Below, one piece after another: positions 31,079-42,139 of a stretch of 64,000 nucleotides of DNA (position 1 is its first letter; every line of letters starts with the position of its first letter). Source of the DNA: Desmodesmus armatus (taxonomy: Eukaryota > Chlorophyta > Chlorophyceae > Sphaeropleales > Scenedesmaceae); the NCBI GenBank assembly GCA_007449985.2, contig VIIQ02000254.1:54411-118410 (forward strand). The letters run 5' to 3'. Position numbers and translations under genes: made by a program. The notes beneath the pieces are model-generated. The model made no database searches. It saw only the letters and a program-made list of their open reading frames with translations, and was not told the origin of the DNA.

Positions 31079-33266
31079 AGTGCAGTGGGGAAGGGGAGGA
31101 GGGCACCCTGACAGGGCAGGAGGCGCACGCAGCTCTGGCCAGCCTGCCACGGGGTAAGGCTCCAGGCAGTGACGGACTCACCTATGAGTTCTATACTGCC
31201 ATGTGGGAGGTGGTAGGGGACCACCTCGTAGCAGCCTTCAACTTCAGCTTCCAGCAGCCGGAGCTTAGACTGTCAGAGACGCAGCGGCTGGGCCTGATCA
31301 CCCTCATCTACAAGGGGGGCGGCAAGCCCAGGGCAGACCCAGCCAGCTACAGGCCCATCACCCTCCTAAACTGCGATCTCAAGATCGTGGCCAAGGTGCT
31401 GGTGCACAGGTTGGGTCCAGCTTGCGCCAGCGTCATAGACCCCACACAGACTGCCTTCGTCCCAGGGCGGGACATCGCAGACAATGTGCTGCACCACCTG
31501 GAGGAAATCGACTTCCTCCAAGAGGTGCAGCGGCCGGGCTGCATTGTCTTTTTGGACTTCGAGAAGGCATACGACCGCCTCAACAGGGGGTGGTTGCTGC
31601 GCTGCATGGAGGCCATGCAGTTCCCTGAGAGCAGCAGGCGCTGGGTGCGCTTGCTGCTGGAGGGCACCATGGGCCAGATCATCTTCAACGGCGGTCACAG
31701 CAGCAGGGCATTTGACATCCCCTCCGGCTGTGCACAGGGCAGCCCTCTCAGCCCGCTGCTGTATGTCATAGCAGCGCAGCCGTTAGCAGCCAGGTGCAGA
31801 CAGCTACAGCGGGAGGGTGGGATCACCAGCATCGACATGCCGGGCGACCAGGGCCCCGCCCCCTGCTGCCACCAGCACGCAGACGACACCACCCTGCATG
31901 CGGCCTCACCGGAGGACGTGGGCACTTTGCTGCAGCAGGCCGTGGAGCCGTTCTGTGCAGCCAGCGCAGCCAAGCTCAACGTCGACAAGAGCCAGGGTAT
32001 GGGGCTGGGACCTCACAGCAACATGCAGGGTTTAGATGCAGCGACGGGTATAGTGTTTGTGAACACGAGGGATGCCCCCATCAGGCACCTGGGCATACTG
32101 TTGTCTGTCGAGGGTGCGACACGCTTTGCAGACCAGCTTTTTGAGCAGCGGCTGCGCAGCATTGGGCACAGGGCACGCACCTGGAGCAGGCACGACCTCT
32201 CACTGCTAGGCAGGTGTGAGGTAGCCAGGCAGGTGCTGGCCTCCTGTTTGGTGTACCATGCGCAGTTTGTGCCCATACCTGAGCGCATCATGCGCCTCAT
32301 CCAGCGCCGCATCTCAGCCTTTATCCTGGGGCTGGGGTGCATCCGCAACACAGACAACAGGCAGCTGCGTTGGCGCCCAGCTCAGCAGGTGGCCAGCCTG
32401 CAGGCCAAGCAGGGGGGCATAGCCAGCGTGGATGTGCAGGCACATGTGACAGCTATGCAGGGGAAGGTGATGGCAGCACTTCTGCACCCCCACAAGCAAG
32501 CATGGAAGCAGTTCATGCGGGCCAACTTGGAGCGTGCAGGGGTGGGGGTGCGGGTGCTGCTACAGCAGCACTCCTCGGGGCAGGGAGCAGCAGCAATGCG
32601 GCGGCGCCTCAACCCAAGGCACGCAGCGCACGTCGCCGCGTTCCAGTCGCTGGGGCTGCACAGGCGCGTCGCCCACGGCGACATGACGGTGGATCAGATC
32701 AAACTAGAGCCAGTAGTGGGGAATCACAGCGTGGCCAGTGCCGTCACAGGTGTGCTGTTCAGCTCTGCCCGAGACCTGCCCAGCAGTGTGCAGCCTCGCT
32801 CGGCAGACTCAACTCTTGGGCAGGTGGCAGAGCGAGGCTTGTCCTTTCAGCCAGCGGTGGATGGCCTCGTGCTGCCAACGGCATGGCAGCAGGCTCTCCA
32901 GCCGCCTGCAGATCAGCAGCAGCAGCAGCAGCGGCAGCCGTCGTTGCAGCAGCAGTCACAGTGGGAAGTGGACTCAGGGGACAGGTGGGTGTGGCAGGGG
33001 ATGGAGGACCGGGAGCAGTGGTATCAGGTGCAGCCAGATGGCAGCCTCCGCTGCCTCAACACAGATCCTGACGTGCCGCAGGGTGTGGTGTTCGCTCCTT
33101 GCTGCGTGGTGTTCGCTCCACTGGGCGGCCCACGCAGGCAGCACAGGCAGCAGCAGCAGTCAGAGGCCACACAGCGGGAGCCCCTTGAGGCCTACTACTT
33201 GGTGGGGCGTTGGCCTGAGATCCAGGTTGACCCCAATGTGTGGGGCTTTGGGCCGGACACGGGGGT
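31079..33266 (+). pseudogene. LINE-B ORF2: reverse transcriptase and connector
   Basis: Open in frame 1 from the 5' break. L1-type RT blocks in order, numbered from the Met codon at 31201: LITLIYKGGG and YRPITLL, FVPGR, FLDFEKAYDR (catalytic D119), GCAQGSPLSPLLYV, and HADDTTL (catalytic D228-D229). It would copy LINE RNA at the nicked target. A connector with a Q-rich patch follows. A one-base loss at ~33265 (GGGGGTGTGC; other copies have GGGGGTTGTGC) breaks the frame, and the true frame continues from there. It lacks the APE domain because of 5' truncation. Confidence 0.88.
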
Positions 33267-34658
33267 GTGCAGTATTCAGTTAGGGACATCACACGCAGGC
33301 TGGTGCAGCTCAAGTGCAGGTCACAGCCTGGGTGGGTCCTGGACAGGGGGGTGCGACCTCGGCTGTGGCGGGACAGCGACGGCAACCTGGCGCCCAGCAC
33401 AGGTTTGCAGCAGCTGGAAGCGAAGCACAAGCGCAGCTTTGCAGAGATGCTGCAGACTGGCTTCAGCACAGGTAACAGCAGCAGCAGCAGCGGCCGCCAC
33501 CGCATCACTACTGCTGACCAGATGGCAGCATATGATACTACGTGGATGCACGACAGCCCAGCTCGGCAGCATGTCCTGCAGCGGGTTGCAGACAGGGCCG
33601 CTACAGCAGCAGGGTCCCAGCCAACAGCCTGGCGGCAGCAGCAGGACCTACAGCATGTCACCACCCCAACCGTGGATGACACGGAGGACCCCTTGGCCAG
33701 GGGCTTGCAGCCCGCTACAGACGCCGACTCGGCGTGGGGAAAAGCATACCGTCGGGCCGCTGACAAGCGCCTGCCACGGCCGCTGCGGGTGTTTGGATGG
33801 CAGATGCTTCATGCCGCCGTCAGGGTGGGGGATAGTAGGGTATATGCTGCCACTAACATGCAGGAGTTGCTGCAATGCTGCTGTCCGCAGCAGCAGTGCC
33901 GGCTGGGGCCTCAGCAGCAGCAGCAGCAGCCGGGCCAGGCAGGAGCACTGCCGTCTCAGCAGCAACAGCACCAGGGGCAGGGCGGGAATGGGGGATCGCA
34001 GCTGCTGCTGCAACAGCAGCAGCAGCAGCAGCAGCAGGGGCAGGGTGGGGATGGGCAACCGCAACAGCAGCCGCAGCCGGGCCAGGCTGCGAACGAAGGA
34101 GCACAGCCACACCAGCAGCAGTCGCAGTCACAGCAGCAGGTTGGGACCCAGCAGCAGCAGCTGCCGACTCCAGACAGCTATCAGCTCGAGTCTTTGTCTC
34201 ACCTCTTTGTGCAGTGCCCTGTCGCCGTGGCTGTGTGGGCTTGGTTTGCAGGTGTGTGGCAGAGGGTGCAGCCGGGAGCAGTAGTGGACTTCAGTAGTGT
34301 TCGCATCCTGCTGCTGGATGACAGCGCAGTGTGGAAGCCTCCACCAGCGCTGCAGCAGCTTTGGACATACCTGCGGCTGCTACTGCTGGAGTCCTTCTGG
34401 GTGGTTAGGTGTGCCAGCGAGGGCCGGCCGTACGGCAGTTTTGCAGTCATCCACAGGTTCAGGGCAGCACTGCAGCAGCAGCTCTCACAGGACTGGCTTA
34501 GGTCTCAGGGGGACATCCGCCTCAACTCTGGGGTGCCTCTGTCCTGGCTACGGGGCCGCAACCCCGTCCTGTCGCCAGAGCGGTTTGATGCTAAGTGGCA
34601 ACAGCAGGGGGTGTTGTACACAGTGGCGGCAGGCATGGGCCCCCGCCTTGCGTTCTAG
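33267..34658 (+). pseudogene. LINE-B ORF2: C-terminal part with Q-split zinc finger
   Basis: After the frameshift: a further connector, then LPRPLRVFGWQMLHAAVRVGDSRVY-type residues, which match the start of zf-RVT domains. Then come the cysteines CCCPQQQC, a ~90-residue CAG-coded Q/G tract, and ESLSHLFVQCP with the VWAWF block. The His-Cys half of the zinc site is thus separated from the Cys-Cys half by the Q tract. Stop at 34656-34658. Confidence 0.82.
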
Positions 34659-35450
34659 AGGGAGGGTGGTCATACGGGGGCTGGGGTGTTCGGGAGCGGG
34701 GTTTGGAAAGCGGGAGGGCCTTTTCTGTGTGGGGTTTGTTGTGCTTCTCGGGTCTTGGCTACGTGTATGCTTTACTCTGTATCATAGTTGTTGTTGTGCC
34801 TCTGGAGTGTGTGCGCGTCACACAGGGTGTAAGCGTTTGGGTTGCTCTCTGGGGGCGGCTGGCCGCTCTGGTGCCTTGCTTGGTTGGCACTGGGGCACCA
34901 ATGTTAGTGTTTTTGTTGGCTTAGGAGTGGGGCGGATTTCGCCCTGCATATTGGAGAGGTGTGCTGGTGTGGTGGTGCACCACGCCGGGGGTCTTTGGGC
35001 CCTCTGCGCGCTGGCTTTTGTCTAATACAGCGGCCAGCCCTGTGCTGTGTGGCCGCCGCTTGTTGGTTTTAGGGTGTTTCTTCAGCCCCTCTGTGGGGGG
35101 GCTGGCTCTGCACACCGGTGAGGTGTGTAAGTGTGGTGACGCATCGGTGGTGCTTTCTCTCGGCTCTGCGTTGACTCGCTTGCGTTAGTGTTGCTCGCAT
35201 GCTTTGTCCCTTTGCCGTTGCTTTTCTTTAGTCATTTTGCGGGTGCATGGTCGGGTCCTGGTGTCTGCTTTTTGGCAGGCTGCACGGCGATGTGCCGCCC
35301 GTGAGACCATGTGGTGGGGGTGACGGCTTGCGCCCTCTCAGGGTGGTGCCTGCCAGGTTGCGCCATCCTCTTGCCTGAGCTTTGAGGGGTGGCTTCTGTT
35401 GCTTGACTTCGCTCTTGTAACTTGCTCACTCCAAAAAAAAAAAAAAAAAA

Positions 35451-36352
35451 CGGTGCGCAACGGTGGCGGTCCGCAAAAAACAATGGTTGGCTCTGGTGAA
35501 AGACAAAATAGTGTCTTCAAGTGTACCAACATGCACCCCAATTGAGTCACGGAGCTGTGCGGAGTGGTGGGTTGGAGTCGGCGGATGCCGCGTGATGGTG
35601 CGCAGCGGTGGTGGTCCGCAAAAAAATTTATTTGGCTCCCATCAAAAACAAAAGTAGTGTCTTCAAGCGTACCAACATGCACCCCAACTGAGTCCCAAAA
35701 GGGTGCGTAGTGGTAGGTTGGTGTCGGCGGATGCCGCGTTGTGATGGTGCCCAGCGGTGGTGGTCCGCAAAAAGTCATCTGGTTGGCTCCGGTGAAAGAC
35801 AAAAATAGTGTCTTCAAGCGTACCAACATGCACCCCAATTGAGTCACGGAGCGGCGCATAGCGGTGGGTTGGTGTCGGTGGATGCCGCGTGATGGTGCGC
35901 AGCGGTGGTGGTCCGCGAAAAATCATCTGGTTGGCTCTAATCAAAAACAATATAGTGTCTTCAAGCGTACCAACATGCACCCCAACTGAGTCCCAAAAGG
36001 GCGCGTAGTGGTGGGTTGGTGTCGGCGGATGCCGCGTTGTGATGGTGCCCAGCGGTGGTGGTCCGCAAAAAAACATTGGTTGGCTCCGGTGAAAGACAAA
36101 AATAGTGTCTTCAAGCGTACCAACATGCACCCCAATTGAGTCACGGAGCGGCGCATAGCGGTGGGTTGGTGTCGGCGGATGCCGCGTGATGGTGCGCAGC
36201 GGTGGTGGTCCGCAAAAAACATCTGGTTGGCTCTAATCAAAAACAAAAGTAGTGTCTTCAAGCGTACCAACATGCACCCCAACTGAGTCCCAAAAGGGTG
36301 CGTAGGGGTGGCTTCTGTTGCTTGACTTCGCTCCTGTAACTTGCTCACTCCC

Positions 36353-36384
<32 letters not shown>

Positions 36385-36413
36385 TGCGTAGTGGTAGGTT
36401 GGTGTCGGCGGAT
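35451..36413 (+). repeat. 147-bp satellite, block 6
   Basis: About six monomers, interrupted by a 75-bp LINE-B piece at 36306-36380. Confidence 0.95.
36306..36380 (+). mobile_element. LINE-B fragment of ~47 nt plus tail
   Basis: Starts at GGGTGGCTTCTG near the 3' end and ends in ~28 A. TSD AGGGTGCGTAG at 36295-36305 and 36381-36391. Subfamily with CTCCTGTAAC and CTCCC before the tail. Confidence 0.85.
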
Positions 36414-37196
36414 TTTTTTTTTTTTTTTTTTTTTTTGGAGTGAGCAAGTTACAAGAGCGAAGTCAAGCAACAGAAGCCACCCCTCAAAGCTCAGGCAAGA
36501 GGATGGCGCAACCTGGCAGGCACCACCCTGTGAGGGCGCAAGCCGACACCCCCACCACATGGTCTCACGGGCGGCACGTCGCAGTGCAGCCTGCCAAAAA
36601 GCAGACACCAGGACCCGACCATGCACCCGCAAAATGACTAGAGAAAATCAACGGCAAAGGGACAAAGCACGCGAGCAAAACTAACGCAAGCGAGTCAGCA
36701 CAAAGCCGAGAGAAAGCACCACCGATGCGTCACCACACACACACACCTCACCGGTGTGCAGAGCCAGCCCCCCCACAGAGGGGCTGAAGAAACACCCTAA
36801 AACAAACAAGCGGCGGCCACACAGCACAGGGCTGGCCGCTGTACTATTTTTTTTTTTTTTTTTTTTTTTTTGGAGTGAGCAAGTTACAAGAGCGAACTGT
36901 ACTAGACAAAAGCCAGCGCGCAGAGGGCCCAAAGACCCCCGGCGTGGTGCACCACCACACCTGCACACCTCGCCAATATGCAGGGCTAAAGTCGCCCCAC
37001 ACCTAAGCCAACAAAACACTAACATTGTTGCCCCAGTGCCAGAGGCACAACAACAACTATGATACAGAGTAAAGCACACACGTATCCAAGACCCGAGAAG
37101 CACAACAAACCCCACACAGAAAAGGCTCTCCCGTTTCCAAACCCCGCTCCCGGACACCCCAGCCCCCGTATGACCACCCTCCCTCTAGAACGCAAG
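36414..37196 (-). mobile_element. LINE-B 3' UTR copy, inverted, with a nested micro-insertion
   Basis: Poly(T) to 36436, then the 3' UTR reversed up to the ORF2 stop region. TSD GTGTCGGCGGAT at 36402-36413 and 37197-37208. About 100 bp is missing from the UTR at ~37045, a deletion also present at ~38668. A tail-plus-24-nt insertion lies at 36847-36895. Confidence 0.85.
36847..36895 (-). mobile_element. Micro-insertion: LINE-B tail plus 24 nt
   Basis: 25 T, then GGAGTGAGCAAG... to GAGCGA. TSD CTGTACTA at 36839-36846 and 36897-36904. Confidence 0.88.
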
Positions 37197-38100
37197 GTGT
37201 CGGCGGATGCCGCGTTGTGATGGTGCCCAGCGGTGGTGGTCCGCAAAAAGTCATCTGGTTGGCTCCGGTGAAAGACAAAAATAGTGTCTTCAAGCGTACC
37301 AACATGCACCCCAATTGAGTCACGGAGCGGCGCATAGCGGTGGGTTGGTGTCGGCGGATGCCGCGTAGCGGTGCGCAGCGGTGGTGGTCCGCAAAAATCA
37401 TCCTGTTGGCTCTTGTCAAAAACAAAAATAGTGTCTTCAAGAGTACCAACATGCACCCCAAATGAGTCCCAAAGGCGCGCGTAGCGGTGGGTTGGTGTCG
37501 GCGGATGCCGCGTTGTGATGGTGCCCAGCGGTGGTGGTCCGCAAAAAAACATTGGTTGGCTCCGCTGAAAGACAAAAATAGTGTCTTCAAGCGTACCAAC
37601 ATGCACCCCAATTGAGTCACAAAGCGGCGCATAGCGGTGGGTTGGTGTCGGCGGATGTCGCGTGATGGTGCGCAGCGGTGGTGGTCCGCAAAAAATCATC
37701 TGGTTGGCTCTAATCAAAAACAAATATAGTGTCTTCAAGCGTACCAACATGCACCCCAACTGAGTCCCAAAAGGGCGCGTAGTGGTGGGTGGTGTCGGCG
37801 GATGCCGCGTTGTGATGGTGCCCAGCGGTGGTGGTCCGCAAAAAAACATTGGTTGGCTCCGGTGAAAGACAAAATAGTGTCTTCAAGCGTACCAACATGC
37901 ACCCCAATTGAGTCACGGAGCGGCGCATAGCGGTGGGTTGGTGTCGGCGGATGCCGCGTGATGGTGCGCAGCGGTGGTGGTCCGCAAAAAATCATCTGGT
38001 TGGCTCTAATCAAAAACAAAAGTAGTGTCTTCAAGCGTACCAACATGCACCCCAACTGAGTCCCAAAAGGGTGCGTAGTGGTAGGTTGGTGTCGGCGGAT
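37197..38100 (+). repeat. 147-bp satellite, block 7
   Basis: About six monomers. The block and its left LINE-B junction are duplicated at 45166-45462 plus 48581-49211. Confidence 0.95.
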
Positions 38101-38755
38101 TTTTTTTTTTTTTTTTTTTTTTTGGAGTGAGCAAGTTACAAGAGCGAAGTCAAGCAACAGAAGCCACCCCTCAAAGCTCAGGCAAGAGGATGGCGCAACC
38201 TGGCAGGCACCACCCTGTGAGGGCGCAAGCCGACACCCCCACCACATGGTCTCACGGGCGGCACGTCGCAGTGCAGCCTGCCAAAAAGCAGACACCAGGA
38301 CCCGACCATGCACCCGCAAAATGACTAGAGAAAATCAACGGCAAAGGGACAAAGCACGCGAGCAAAACTAACGCAAGCGAGTCAGCACAAAGCCGAGAGA
38401 AAGCACCACCGATGCGTCACCACACACACACACCTCACCGGTGTGCAGAGCCAGCCCCCCCACAGAGGGGCTGAAGAAACACCCTAAAACAAACAAGCGG
38501 CGGCCACACAGCACAGGGCTGGCCGCTGTACTAGACAAAAGCCAGCGCGCAGAGGGCCCAAAGACCCCCGGCGTGGTGCACCACCACACCTGCACACCTC
38601 GCCAATATGCAGGGCTAAAGTCGCCCCACACCTAAGCCAACAAAACACTAACATTGTTGCCCCAGTGCCAGAGGCACAACAACAACTATGATACAGAGTA
38701 AAGCACACACGTATCCAAGACCCGAGAAGCACAACAACCCCACACAGAAAAGGCC
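38101..38755 (-). mobile_element. LINE-B 3' UTR copy, inverted; left half of a head-to-head composite
   Basis: 23 T, then the reversed 3' UTR with the same private variants and ~100-bp deletion as 36414-37196. It joins a + strand LINE-B at GGCC (38752-38755), a base run present in both partners. Confidence 0.82.
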
Positions 38756-39369
38756 GCTGCGGGTGTTTGGATGGCAGGTGCTTCATGCCGCCGTCAGGGT
38801 TGGGGATAGTAGGGTATATGCTGCCACCAACATGCAGGAGCTGCTGCAATGCTGCTGTCCGCAGCAGCAGTGCCGGCTGGGGCCACAGCAGCAGCAGCAG
38901 CAGCAGCAGCCGGGCCAGGCGGGAGCGCTGCAGTCTCAGCAGCAACAGCAACAGGGGCAGGGCGGGAATGGGGGATCACAGCTGCTGCTGCAACAGTGCC
39001 GGCTGGGGCCACAGCAGCAGCAGCAACAACAGCAGCAGCAGCAACAGCAGCAGCAAGGGCAGGGTGGGGATGGGCAGCCGCAACAGCAGCCGCAGCCGCA
39101 GCCGGGCCAGGCTGCGAACGAAGGCGCACAGCACCACCAGCAGCAGTCGCAGTCACAGCAGCAGGTTGGGACACAGCAGCAGCAGCTGCCGACTCCAGAC
39201 TCCGCTTTTTGGCAGGCTGCACTGCGACGTGCCGCCCTTGAGACCATGTGGTGGGGGTGTCGGCTTGCGCCCTCACAGGGTGGTGCCTGCCAGGTTGCGC
39301 CATCCTCTTGCCTGAGCTTTGAGGGGTGGCTTCTGTTGCTTGACTTCGCTCCTGTAACTTGCTCACTCC

Positions 39370-39403
<34 letters not shown>

Positions 39404-39887
39404 CAGCTATCAGCTCGAGTCTCTGTCTCACCTCTTTGTGCAGTGCCCTGTCGCCGTGGCTGTGTGGGCTTGGTTTGCAGGTGTGTGGCAGAGGGTGCAG
39501 CCGGGAGCAGCAGTGGACTTCAGTAGCGTTCGCATCCTGCTGCTGGATGACAGCACAGTGTGGAAGCCTCCACCAGCGTTGCAGCAGCTTTGGACATACC
39601 TGCGGCTGCTACTGCTGGAGTCCTTCTGGGTGGTTCGGTGTGCCAGCGAGGGCCGGCCGTACAGCAGTGTTGCAGTCATCCACAGGTTCAGGGCAGCACT
39701 GCAGCAGCAGCTCTCACAGGACTGGCTTAGGTCTCAGGGGGACATCCGCCTCAACTCTGGGGTGCCTCTGTCCTGGCTACGGGGCCGCAACCCCGTCTTG
39801 TCGCCAGAGCGGTTTGATGCTAAGTGGCAACAGCAGGGGGTGTTGTACACAGTGGCGGCAGGCATGGGCCCCCGCCTTGCGTTCTAG
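38756..39887 (+). pseudogene. LINE-B ORF2 C-terminal part, interrupted
   Basis: Encodes the front of the zinc-binding region and a long Q tract, is interrupted at 39200 just before SYQLESLSHLF by another LINE-B tail piece, and resumes at 39405 to the stop. The insert happens to stay open, with a poly-Lys run coded by the tail, but this is not a functional fusion. Confidence 0.75.
39201..39400 (+). mobile_element. LINE-B 3' fragment nested in LINE-B ORF2
   Basis: Starts near CTTTTTGGCAGG and ends in ~30 A. A short duplication, AGAC, is at 39197-39200 and 39401-39404. Confidence 0.8.
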
Positions 39888-40687
39888 AGGGAGGGTGGTC
39901 ATGCGGGGGCTGGGGTGTTCGGGAGCGGGGTTTGGAGAGCGGGAGGGCCTTTTCTGTGTGGGGTTTGGTGTGCTTCTCGGGTCTTGGCTACGAGTGTGCT
40001 TAGTAAACTCTGTATCATAGTTGTTGTTGTGCCTCTGGAGTGTGTGCGCATCACACATGGTTTAAGCGTTTGGGTTGTTCTCTGGGGGCGGCTGGCCGCT
40101 CTGGTGCCTTGCTTGGTTGCACTGGGGCACCAATGTGTTTTTGTTGGCTTAGGTGTGGGGCGGATTTAGCCCTGCATATTGGAGAGGTGTGCAGGCGTGG
40201 TGGTGCACCACGCCGGGGGTCTTTGGGCCCTCTGCGCGCTGGCTTTTGTCGAGTACAGCGGACAGCCATGTGCTGTGTGGCCGCCGCTTGTTGTTTTCAG
40301 GGTGTTTTCTTCAGCCCCTCTGTGGGGGGGCTGGCTCTGCACACCGGTGAGGTGTGTGAGTGGGGTGACGCATCGGTGATGCTTTCTCTTGGCTCTGTGT
40401 TGACTCGCTTGCGTTGATGTTGCTCGCATGCTTTGTCCCTTTGCCGTTGCTTTTCTCTAGTCATTCTGCAGGTGCATGGTCGGGTCCTGGTGTCTGCTTT
40501 TTGGCAGGCTGCACTGCGACGTGCCGCCCGTGAGACCATGTGGTGGGGGTGTCGGCTTGCGCCCTCACAGGGTGGTGCCTGCCAGGTTGCGCCATCCTCT
40601 TGCCTGAGCTTTGAGGGGTGGCTTCTGTTGCTTGACTTCGCTCTTGTAACTTGCTCACTCCAAAAAAAAAAAAAAAAAAAAAAAAAA

Positions 40688-42104
40688 TTTTTTGCGGACC
40701 ACCACCGCTGCGCACCATCACGCGGCATCCGCCGACTCCAACCCACCACTCCGCACAGCTCCGTGACTCAATTGGGGTGCATGTTGGTACACTTGAAGAC
40801 ACTATTTTTGTCTTTCACCAGAGCCAACCAATGTTTTTTTGCGGACCGCCACCGTTGCGCACCGTTACGCGGCATCCGCTGACACCAACCCACCGCTATG
40901 CGCCGCTTTGTGACTCAATTGGGGTGCATGTTGGTACGCTTGAAGACACTATTTTTGTCTTTCACCGGAGCCAACCAGATGACTTTTTTGCGGACCACCA
41001 CCGCTGGGCACCATCACAACGCGGCATCCGCCGACACCAACCTACCACTACGCACCCTTTTGGGACTCAGTTGGGGTGCATGTTGGTACGCTTGAAGACA
41101 CTACTTTTGTTTTTGATTAGAGCCAACCAGATGATTTTTTGCGGACCACCACCGCTGCGCACCATCACGCGGCATCCGCCGACACCAACCCACCGCTATG
41201 CGCCGCTCCGTGACTCAATTGGGGTGCATGTTGGTACGCTTGAAGACACTATTTTTGTCTTTCACCGGAGCCAACCAATGTTTTTTTGCGGACCACCACC
41301 GCTGGGCACCATCACAACGCGGCATCCGCCGACACCAACCCCCACTACGCGCCCTTTTGGGACTCAGTTGGGGTGCATGTTGGTACGCTTGAAGACACTA
41401 TATTTGTTTTTGATTAGAGCCAACCAGATGATTTTTTGCGGACCACCACCGCTGCGCACCATCACACGACATCCGCCGACACCAACCCACCGCTATGCGC
41501 CGCTTTGTGACTCAATTGGGGTGCATGTTGGTACGCTTGAAGACACTATTTTTGTCTTTCACCGGAGGCAACCAATGTTTTTTTTGCGGACCACCACCGC
41601 TGGGCACCATCACAACGCGGCATCCGCCGACACCAACCCACCACTACGCGCCCTTTTGGAACTCAATTGGGTGCATGTTGGTACGCTTGAAGACACTTCT
41701 TTTGTTTTTGATTAGAGCCACCAGATGATTTTTTGCGGACCACCACCGCTGCTCACCATCACGCGGCATCCACCGACACCAACCCACCGCTATGCGCCGC
41801 TCCGTGACTCAATTGGGGTGCATGTTGGTACGCTTGAAGACACTATTTTTGTCTTTCACCGGAGCCAACCAGATGACTTTTTGCGGACCACCACCGCTGG
41901 GCACCATCACAACGCGGCATCCGCCGACACCAACCTACCACTACGCACCCTTTGGGACTCAGTTGGGGTGCATGTTGGTACGCTTGAAGACACTACTTTT
42001 GTTTTTTATGAGAGCCAACCAATTTTTTTTGCGGACCACCACCGCTGCGCACCATCACGCGGCATCCGCCGACTCCAACCCACCACTCCGCACAGCTCCG
42101 TGAC

Positions 42105-42109
<5 letters not shown>
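40688..42109 (-). repeat. 147-bp satellite, block 8, inverted
   Basis: Monomers read on the minus strand (TTTTTTGCGGACC... TTGAAGACACT). About nine to ten monomers. Confidence 0.95.

Positions 42110-42139
<30 letters not shown>

Larger units (their letters stand above)
31079..35450 (+). mobile_element. LINE-B copy with reverse transcriptase, 5'-truncated
   Basis: It starts just before the RT domain, includes the whole ORF2 3' half and 3' UTR, TGTAA at 35416-35420 and 18 A (35433-35450). It is followed by satellite starting CGGTGC, which matches the TAACGGTGC target used at 29463, so the block from 29776 to 35450 probably entered at that site. Confidence 0.85.
38756..40687 (+). mobile_element. 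LINE-B 3' part, right half of the composite
   Basis: It starts at the zf-RVT region (LRVFGWQ), stop at 39885-39887, full 3' UTR, ~26 A to 40687. The Q tract contains an internal duplication around 38993-39060. A LINE-B piece is nested at 39201-39400. To the right the satellite is in the opposite orientation. Confidence 0.85.

Noticed and set aside
31201..34284. 1027-codon ORF as one intact protein
   Set aside because: It leaves the true frame at ~33265; the last ~340 codons are out-of-frame Ser/Arg-rich translation of the Q tract.
30606..35450. Classical twin-priming inversion
   Set aside because: Twin priming inverts an internal 5' part of one RNA. Here the inverted part carries its own poly(A) end and overlaps the same 3' UTR region as the other half.
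38756..39887. 399-codon LINE-B frame with an internal poly-Lys run as an intact gene
   Set aside because: The Lys run is a nested poly(A) tail. The open frame is accidental.
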